NCBI GenBank assembly: GCA_031548325.1
Contig: JAVBRE010000007.1
Span: 1 to 5,215 of the forward strand
DNA: 5,215 nt
Reading direction: 5' to 3'
Origin: FLUQ01 sp031548325
Lineage (GTDB): Bacteria > Desulfobacterota > Desulfovibrionia > Desulfovibrionales > Desulfovibrionaceae
Both the position numbers and the translations under genes were made by a program. The notes beneath the pieces are model-generated. The model ran no database searches and was not told the origin of the DNA. It was given only the letters and a program-made list of their open reading frames with translations. Shown in pieces: positions 1-4,933 of this stretch. Position 1 is the first letter of the stretch. Each line of letters begins with the position of its first letter.

Positions 1-1
1 G

Positions 2-1273
2 CCCCAAATAGACTTTTTTTACGGCAAATCCTGTCTGACCATGGACGTGCCCGATGCCCGCCTGCAAGGGGTGCTGCTCTCTCGCGCCCATGATTTCAAG
101 CCCGCCGGCACGGAAACGGAAATCGTGCGCAGGGCCATAGAAAATCCCGTCGCCAGCGAGCGCCTGAGCTTTTTGGCCAAAGGCAAAAAGAACATCATCC
201 TGCTGGCCAGCGACCATACCCGGCCGGTACCCAGCAAAATCGTCTTTCCGCTGATGGTGGAAGAGATCAAGCGCGGCAACCCCGACGCGAAGATCACCAT
301 CCTTATCTCCACGGGCTGCCACCGCGAGACGAGCAGGGCGGAACTGGAAAACAAGTTCGGCAAGGACATCTGCGCCGGCTACCCCATCGTCATTCATGAC
401 TGCGACAAGTCCGAGGTGGTGACCCTTGGCAAGCTGCCCTCGGGCGGCGACCTGATTGTGAACAAGATGGCGGCGGAAGCGGACCTGCTTGTCGCCGAAG
501 GTTTCATTGAGCCGCACTTTTTTGCGGGTTTTTCCGGCGGCAGAAAGAGCGTGTTCCCCGGCGTGACCAACCGGATCAGCGTGATGGGCAACCACTGCTC
601 GGCCTTTATTGACGACCCCCATGCGCGCACCGGCATTCTTGAAAACAACCCCATTCACAAAGACATGGTCTTTGCCGCGGGCGCGGCGAAACTGGCCTTT
701 ATCGTCAACGTGGTCATCGATTCGGAGAAAAAGGTCATCAACTGCTTTGCCGGGCATTACGACAAGGCGCACCTGGCCGGCGCGGAATTCGTGAAAGCTC
801 TTTCGGGCGTGAAAGCCAAGATGGCGGACATCGTCATCACCACCAACGGCGGCTATCCCCTTGACCAGAACCTGTACCAGGCGGTCAAAGGCATGACCGC
901 CGCCGAAGCAACCTGCAACAAGGGCGGGGTGATCATCATCGCCGCCAACTGCGAGGACGGGCACGGGGGCGAGGTCTTTTATGAAACCTTCAAGAACGAG
1001 AAAGACCTGAAGCGGATGATGAAGAAGTTCATGGACACCGCCATGTTCGACACCATCCCCGACCAGTGGCAGTCGCAGATTTTCGCCCGCGTGCTGCTTG
1101 ATTACAAGATTATCATGGTCACTGAAGCGGACCCGCAGATGGTCGAGAATTTACACATGCGATACGCCCCGACCCTGGAAGAAGCCCTGAAAATGGCCGA
1201 CGCCATGCTGGGGCACGACAAGGGGACCATTACGGCCATACCCGACGGCATCGGAGTGACGGTGCTGGCGTAA
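2..1273 (+). CDS. larA: LarA-type nickel-pincer 2-hydroxyacid (lactate) racemase, start codon just outside window
   Basis: This is a LarA-family (DUF2088) racemase, a cytoplasmic enzyme that interconverts D and L 2-hydroxyacids with a covalently bound nickel-pincer nucleotide. The first in-window ATG is at 41, but the frame is open back to base 2 and encodes a family-like N-terminus (IDFFYGK, then LTMDVPD), so 41 is not the true start. Counting from codon 2, 423 residues are visible, close to the roughly 424 of Lactobacillus plantarum LarA. Key residues, in published LarA numbering, all fit: D72 and R75 in SDHTRP; H108 in TGCHRE; H174 and cofactor-lysine K184 in EPHFFAGFSGGRKS; H200 in MGNH; K298 in AVKGMT. 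Their spacing matches within one residue, so probably only one or a few codons are missing. The LarB, LarC and LarE cofactor-synthesis proteins are not in this window. Family members act on several hydroxyacids, so lactate is likely but not proven. Confidence 0.93.
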   Translation, partial: PQIDFFYGKSCLTMDVPDARLQGVLLSRAHDFKPAGTETEIVRRAIENPVASERLSFLAKGKKNIILLASDHTRPVPSKIVFPLMVEEIKRGNPDAKITILISTGCHRETSRAELENKFGKDICAGYPIVIHDCDKSEVVTLGKLPSGGDLIVNKMAAEADLLVAEGFIEPHFFAGFSGGRKSVFPGVTNRISVMGNHCSAFIDDPHARTGILENNPIHKDMVFAAGAAKLAFIVNVVIDSEKKVINCFAGHYDKAHLAGAEFVKALSGVKAKMADIVITTNGGYPLDQNLYQAVKGMTAAEATCNKGGVIIIAANCEDGHGGEVFYETFKNEKDLKRMMKKFMDTAMFDTIPDQWQSQIFARVLLDYKIIMVTEADPQMVENLHMRYAPTLEEALKMADAMLGHDKGTITAIPDGIGVTVLA

Positions 1274-1303
1274 GCCCGTTTTTTGAACCAGCCGCTATGC
1301 ATA

Positions 1304-1343
1304 AAGCGGTCCCCCGGCTTTGACCGGAGGGCCGCTTATTTTT
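1304..1343 (+). terminator. Rho-independent terminator after larA
   Basis: A 14-bp stem (1304-1317 paired with 1324-1337, one G-U pair and one C-A mismatch) closes a 6-nt loop and runs into a T-rich tail (TTATTTTT, 1336-1343). It lies 30 bases after the larA stop. It separates larA from the downstream pair, so they are probably distinct transcription units. Confidence 0.82.
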
Positions 1344-1398
1344 GTCTGGAGGGATTGGCAGATAAGGAAAAATGCGGTATCCGGCAAATAGGTGGATA

Positions 1399-1427
1399 TT
1401 GTATATCGATTACTCTGATATAAAAAT
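1399..1427 (+). promoter_or_regulatory. AT-rich promoter region with a T-N11-A type dyad, upstream of the dehydrogenase-cytochrome pair
   Basis: Between the terminator and the next gene lies a distinctly AT-rich stretch. TATATC (1402-1407) and GATATA (1417-1422) form a perfect 6-bp inverted repeat with a 9-base spacer, and the outer bases TT and AA extend it after one mismatch. The core ATC-N9-GAT has the T-N11-A geometry typical of LysR-type regulator sites. TATAAA (1419-1424) could be a -10 element, but no good -35 stands at the usual distance, so an activator-dependent promoter would make sense. The site and its regulator type are inferred. Confidence 0.35.
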
Positions 1428-1442
1428 ATGGACAACAACCAG

Positions 1443-1448
1443 TGGAGG
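1443..1448 (+). promoter_or_regulatory. Shine-Dalgarno site that fixes the dehydrogenase start at ATG 1454
   Basis: TGGAGG ends five bases before ATG 1454. A GTG at 1442 is in the same frame but overlaps this site and has no purine-rich site of its own upstream, so 1454 is the better start. Confidence 0.8.
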
Positions 1449-1453
1449 ATACC

Positions 1454-2668
1454 ATGACCCATGACGCAAAGTCCAAAGACGGTCTGGACCGGCGAGATTT
1501 CATCAAAAGCGGCATGGCTGTGGGGGTAGGCACGCTGCTTGGCTCTTTGGCGCCAAGCGAAGCGAAAGCGGCGGCTCCGGCCGGCAACGCGACCGCTCCC
1601 GCTCCGGCGGCTCCGGCCGCGCCCTCCGCCCCGGCGCTGAAAATGGGCGATGTGCTGCGTATCGCCCGCGAAAAGCTGTATCCTCTCTGTCGGGTCTGCC
1701 CTGAATGCGACGGCGTGGCCTGCGCGGGCGAGGTGCCGGGTTTCGGCGGCATCGGATCAGGCAAGGCTTTTAAAAACAACTACAATGAGCTGGCCAAGAT
1801 CGAACTGGTCATGCGCACTTTTCACGACATGAAAAAGCCGGACCTGTCCGTGGACATATTCGGCCACAAGCTGGATTTTCCCTGCATGTCGGCGGCCACG
1901 GGCGGCGTTACCTACAACATGGGCAATAAAATGTCCGAGGACGATTACATCACCTCAATTCTCGGCGGCTGCCTTGACGCCGGCAGTATCGGCTGGGCCG
2001 CCGACGGCATCGGCGACAAACTGGAGGTGTACCGGAAACGCATCGACATTCTGAAAAGCTTCGGCGGCAAGGGCATCGCCACGATCAAACCCAAGGCTCA
2101 GGATGAAATTATCAAACGTTTCCACATGATAGAAGAAGCCGGCGGCCTTGCGGTGGCCATAGACATCGACTCCGCCGGCCGGGCCGCCCGTGCGGTGCCG
2201 GGGCAGATCGTTGAACCCAAGAGCCCGAAACAGCTCGCGGAACTGGTGAAAGCAACCAGGCTGCCCTTCATCATCAAGGGCGTGATGACGGTGGAAGAGG
2301 CCAGAATCGCCGTTGACGTGGGCGCGAAAGGCATCGTGGTTTCCAACCACGGCGGGCGGGTGCTCGACTATACCCCGGCTTCCTGTACTGTGCTGCCGGC
2401 CATCGCCGACGCGGTCAAGGGCAATATACTTATTCTGGTCGACGGCGCCGTGCGCCGCGGCGCCGACGTTCTCAAACTTCTGGCCCTCGGCGCGGACGCG
2501 GCCCTGATCGGGCGTCCTCTTATCCGGGGAGCGCACGGCGGCGGCAGGCAGGGGGTGGCCATGATGATGCGCGCGGTCAAGACGGAAATGACCGACGCCA
2601 TGGTGCTGACGGGTGTCGCGTCCGCGCGCAATGTTCCGCGTTCGATCATCGCCGGGGCAAAAGCATGA
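1454..2668 (+). CDS. Tat-exported FMN-dependent alpha-hydroxyacid dehydrogenase with a four-cysteine cluster
   Basis: This 404-residue protein belongs to the FMN-dependent alpha-hydroxyacid oxidase/dehydrogenase family (lactate dehydrogenase LldD, glycolate oxidase). The N-terminus carries a twin-arginine signal: DRRDFIKSG at 12-20, a hydrophobic stretch to about 32, and possible cleavage after AKA at 37-39. An Ala/Pro-rich linker follows at 40-61. C79, C82, C85 and C90 form a cluster (CRVCPECDGVAC) that could hold a metal centre. The TIM-barrel core shows K275 in IIKGV, and SNHGGR at 297-302 with catalytic-type H299 and R302. The FMN-phosphate region is VDGAVRRGADVLKLLALGAD and IGRP (329-355). 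I infer oxidation of a 2-hydroxyacid in the periplasm, with electrons passed to the next gene's cytochrome. The two genes overlap by four bases. The substrate cannot be read from sequence. The cysteine motif resembles that of uncharacterised homologues in anaerobes, from memory. Confidence 0.9.
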   Translation: MTHDAKSKDGLDRRDFIKSGMAVGVGTLLGSLAPSEAKAAAPAGNATAPAPAAPAAPSAPALKMGDVLRIAREKLYPLCRVCPECDGVACAGEVPGFGGIGSGKAFKNNYNELAKIELVMRTFHDMKKPDLSVDIFGHKLDFPCMSAATGGVTYNMGNKMSEDDYITSILGGCLDAGSIGWAADGIGDKLEVYRKRIDILKSFGGKGIATIKPKAQDEIIKRFHMIEEAGGLAVAIDIDSAGRAARAVPGQIVEPKSPKQLAELVKATRLPFIIKGVMTVEEARIAVDVGAKGIVVSNHGGRVLDYTPASCTVLPAIADAVKGNILILVDGAVRRGADVLKLLALGADAALIGRPLIRGAHGGGRQGVAMMMRAVKTEMTDAMVLTGVASARNVPRSIIAGAKA

Positions 2669-4527
2669 AACGGATACGGGGTATTCTGACCCTGGTCCTG
2701 CTGCTGTGCCTGCCGGGCGTTGCTTTAGCCACCCACGAGACAACGTTGCGTTATGGCGGCGCGGGCCAGGGGATCGTGGTCTTTGACGGCAGGCTGCATG
2801 CCGGCAAGGGCTATGTCTGTAACGACTGCCACCTGGATTTTTTCACAACCCAGAAAAAGGCGCGGATCACGATCCGCGAGCATTTTTCGAAAGCGAGCTG
2901 CTTCACGTGCCACGACAACAAAACAGCCAGCCGGGACTGCGCGACCTGTCACCGCAAGTTTGCGTCGGAACCCATGAGTTCGACGGGAGCCATGGCGCTT
3001 ATGCAGGTTCATCCTCTGGCTTCCGACGCGGATACCAAACCTTTGCTGGAAGGAAAATTCGGCGCGTCGGAGCAAAGCCGGGCCTGTCTTTCCTGCCACG
3101 GCAAGGGCGGTCTGGCTCCGGTCAGCGATCGCGGCAGGACGCTGCGCATCAATCTTGACGTCAAAGCTCTGGTCGCGGGCACGCACGGCACTCTGGCCTG
3201 CGCCACCTGCCACATGGGCGGCGCGGGCAAGGACAGCTTCACCCAGTTGCCGCACAAGATCGACCGCGAGGCAAGCCCCGGTTGTCTTTCTTGCCACAAG
3301 GAGAGCATGGCTTTGCGCATCGCGAGTTTTCAGCAGAGCGCGCATTACGCGCGGGTGCAGGAAAAAGTCGCCTGCGCCGACTGTCACGACGCGCACGCCA
3401 TGCCGAAAAAGGGCGCGAAGAAGGCGAGCTACCCGCAGGCCGCGACCCGGCTGAACGCCGACTGTCTTGCCTGCCACGCGGACAATTCCAGGTTGAAGAG
3501 CCTTTCCGGCAAGGACATGCGGCCGGTCGCAACGGCGCACGCCTTTTTGGACAGTTGGGACACCCACGCCAAAACGGTGATGTGCGTCGAGTGTCACACC
3601 GCGTCGGACCGGGGCCATGACGGTACGGGCAAGGAGCACGTCATTCTGAAAAAGGAAGACTCCCTGCGCGACTGCGCGGCCTGTCATACGGATTCGGGTT
3701 CATTGATAGTCAAGCGGGCCGCCGCCTATGCCGACGGAAGCACGGCTTTCAGCAAAGGCTACATGCCCGGTCTGCCCAAAGCGGGCGGGTTTGACGCTTT
3801 CGCCAGGTACGCCCTGGTTCTGCTTCTGGCGCTGATCGCGGCCCATGTAGCGGGACGTCTCATGGGCGCCAAGGCGGCTGCCGGGGCTGAAGCATCCGCC
3901 AGACGGGTTTTCGTGTATCCTGCCTTCGTGCGGGCATCGCACTGGCTGAATGCGCTTCTCTTCATCGTGTTGCTGGTTACCGGCCTTTCCGTGCATTTCA
4001 CGGGAGCTTCTCGGGAAATCGGGCTGGGTACGGCCGTCCGGGTGCACGATGCGGCCGGGGTGCTGTTGATTGTGAACTTCGCGCTGTTTTTGATCGCGGG
4101 CATAGCCACGGGTGACATCAGGCAGTACCTGCCCCGCTGCGAAGGGCTCGCGGGCGGGCTGGCCGCGCAGGCGCGCTACTATCTGTACGGTATCTTCAAA
4201 GGAGAGCCGCACCCCTTTGCCGTGACGCGTGAAGCGCGCTTCAATCCCTTGCAGCAGGTGACTTATCTGCTGGTGTTCATCCTCGGCATGCCGTTGCTGA
4301 TCCTTTCCGGCCTTGTTCTGCTCGTTCCCGGCCTGGCCGGCGGAATCGACAGAGCCTGCCTGGCCTGGATCCATTACGCCCTGGCCGTGTTCTACGGCCT
4401 GTTCCTGGTGGGGCATGCCTATCTCGCCACCACGGGCAAAAAGCCCGGAAGCCTGATCAAAGGGATGATCGACGGGTATCACGAAAGCGACGATGCGGCG
4501 GAACAAGCGGAAAAGAAACCCGAATAG
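2665..4527 (+). CDS. Decaheme cytochrome c fused to a cytochrome b561-type membrane quinone-reactive domain
   Basis: This 620-residue protein starts with a Sec signal peptide (cleavage probably after ALA at 20-22). Ten CXXCH heme sites follow, with first cysteines at 52, 79, 92, 141, 179, 207, 237, 267, 307 and 337. Twelve other histidines between 24 and 325 are enough for bis-histidine ligation of all ten hemes. Membrane segments lie at about 381-399, 427-444, 463-482, 531-555 and 566-588. H426, H461, H570 and H584 match the b-heme ligand pattern of the FdnI/HydC/PhsC family; the last two are 14 apart, as in FdnI. The ending GSLIKGMIDG also fits that family. Positive loops place the hemes in the periplasm and the C-terminus in the cytoplasm. 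The likely role is electron transfer between the upstream FMN enzyme and menaquinone. The ATG overlaps the upstream stop (ATGA), which suggests translational coupling. Partner and direction of flow are inferred. Confidence 0.92.
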   Translation: MKRIRGILTLVLLLCLPGVALATHETTLRYGGAGQGIVVFDGRLHAGKGYVCNDCHLDFFTTQKKARITIREHFSKASCFTCHDNKTASRDCATCHRKFASEPMSSTGAMALMQVHPLASDADTKPLLEGKFGASEQSRACLSCHGKGGLAPVSDRGRTLRINLDVKALVAGTHGTLACATCHMGGAGKDSFTQLPHKIDREASPGCLSCHKESMALRIASFQQSAHYARVQEKVACADCHDAHAMPKKGAKKASYPQAATRLNADCLACHADNSRLKSLSGKDMRPVATAHAFLDSWDTHAKTVMCVECHTASDRGHDGTGKEHVILKKEDSLRDCAACHTDSGSLIVKRAAAYADGSTAFSKGYMPGLPKAGGFDAFARYALVLLLALIAAHVAGRLMGAKAAAGAEASARRVFVYPAFVRASHWLNALLFIVLLVTGLSVHFTGASREIGLGTAVRVHDAAGVLLIVNFALFLIAGIATGDIRQYLPRCEGLAGGLAAQARYYLYGIFKGEPHPFAVTREARFNPLQQVTYLLVFILGMPLLILSGLVLLVPGLAGGIDRACLAWIHYALAVFYGLFLVGHAYLATTGKKPGSLIKGMIDGYHESDDAAEQAEKKPE

Positions 4528-4538
4528 CGCGATCGCGC
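4527..4538. repeat. Perfect 12-bp palindrome at the cytochrome gene stop codon
   Basis: GCGCGATCGCGC is self-complementary over all 12 bases and begins at the last base of the TAG stop. It stands eight bases before the terminator hairpin. It may be chance in GC-rich DNA or part of the 3' end structure of the transcript. Confidence 0.5.
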
Positions 4539-4546
4539 GTCAAAAC

Positions 4547-4579
4547 GTCCCCCGCGCCGGCCATACCGGCGCGGGGGAC
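4547..4579. terminator. Probable bidirectional terminator between convergent units
   Basis: A perfect 14-bp, very GC-rich stem (4547-4560 with 4566-4579) closes a 5-nt loop. On the minus strand it is followed by GTTTTG (from 4547 downward), a short U-run. On the plus strand the tail is weaker (TCATGTTTG). It lies 19 bases past the cytochrome gene stop and about 95 bases past the end of the small minus-strand gene, where it could stop both transcripts. Confidence 0.75.
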
Positions 4580-4673
4580 TCATGTTTGCATAAGCGGGCG
4601 AAGGCTTGCCCGATGCGCCATCCGAACCCGGACAGCCGGGCGCGCGGCAGCGCAAGGTAAATTGAAACCGGAA

Positions 4674-4907
4674 TCAGGTGTTGCCGTCAACAATCCCGCC
4701 CTTGCTGGAAACAATGGCGGCGAGCGGCGGCTGCGCCTGTTTTTTGGCGTCCAGCATTTCCGCCACGACGGATTTCGCCGTTTGGACAGGGGCCGCGTAC
4801 TCGGCGCCCTGCTCCAGGGTTTTGCTGATCAGCTCTCGGGACAATCGCGGCCCCGTGTATACCGGGGCGGTCAATATTTTTGCCAGAGGATCCGCGTTCG
4901 ACGCCAT
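4674..4907 (-). CDS. Small protein of unknown function (77 residues)
   Basis: I do not recognise this protein. It has 77 residues, no signal peptide or membrane segment, and a central part (about 22-58) rich in Ala, Glu, Lys and Gln that is probably helical. The tail is Gly/Ser-rich (SSKGGIVDGNT). A strong Shine-Dalgarno (AAGGAG) stands seven bases before the ATG, which supports real translation and favours this strand over the overlapping plus-strand frames. It converges on the decaheme cytochrome gene and probably shares its terminator. The low-GC, repeat-rich DNA upstream of it may be its leader. Nothing in the sequence links it to the hydroxyacid genes. Confidence 0.6.
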   Translation of the reverse strand: MASNADPLAKILTAPVYTGPRLSRELISKTLEQGAEYAAPVQTAKSVVAEMLDAKKQAQPPLAAIVSSKGGIVDGNT

Positions 4908-4914
4908 GGCTGTT

Positions 4915-4920
4915 CTCCTT
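4915..4920 (-). promoter_or_regulatory. Shine-Dalgarno site of the 77-residue minus-strand gene
   Basis: On the minus strand AAGGAG is followed by seven bases and then ATG (4907-4905). This near-ideal site is the main reason for calling the small gene and its start. Confidence 0.7.
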
Positions 4921-4933
4921 CGGGTCTGTCCCT

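Noticed and set aside
1355..1380. Sigma54-like TTGGCA...ATGC promoter
   Set aside because: The GG and GC elements are 15 bases apart rather than 10. As a sigma70 -35, TTGGCA has no good -10 at 16-18 bases.
1442..1444. GTG as the start of the FMN dehydrogenase
   Set aside because: It overlaps the TGGAGG site that serves ATG 1454 and has no ribosome site of its own.
2695..2718. Lipoprotein signal in the cytochrome (cysteine at residue 15)
   Set aside because: The cysteine is in the middle of the hydrophobic core and lacks a lipobox; the ALA site at 20-22 fits ordinary signal peptidase cleavage.
1955..2743. Long minus-strand open frame (262 codons) opposite the FMN dehydrogenase
   Set aside because: It lies antisense to a gene with clear family motifs, has no recognisable domain, and long antisense frames are expected in GC-rich coding DNA.
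2725..3687. Long minus-strand open frame (320 codons) opposite the heme-binding part of the cytochrome
   Set aside because: The plus strand has ten CXXCH sites; the antisense frame has no domain and shows the composition typical of mirrored codons.
3700..4506. Minus-strand open frame (268 codons) opposite the membrane domain
   Set aside because: It is the shadow of a plus-strand frame with five membrane helices and conserved heme histidines.
4595..4640. Short hairpins (4595-4612 and 4627-4640) downstream of the small gene as its terminator
   Set aside because: The stems are short and no T-run follows on either strand; the hairpin at 4547-4579 is a far better candidate.
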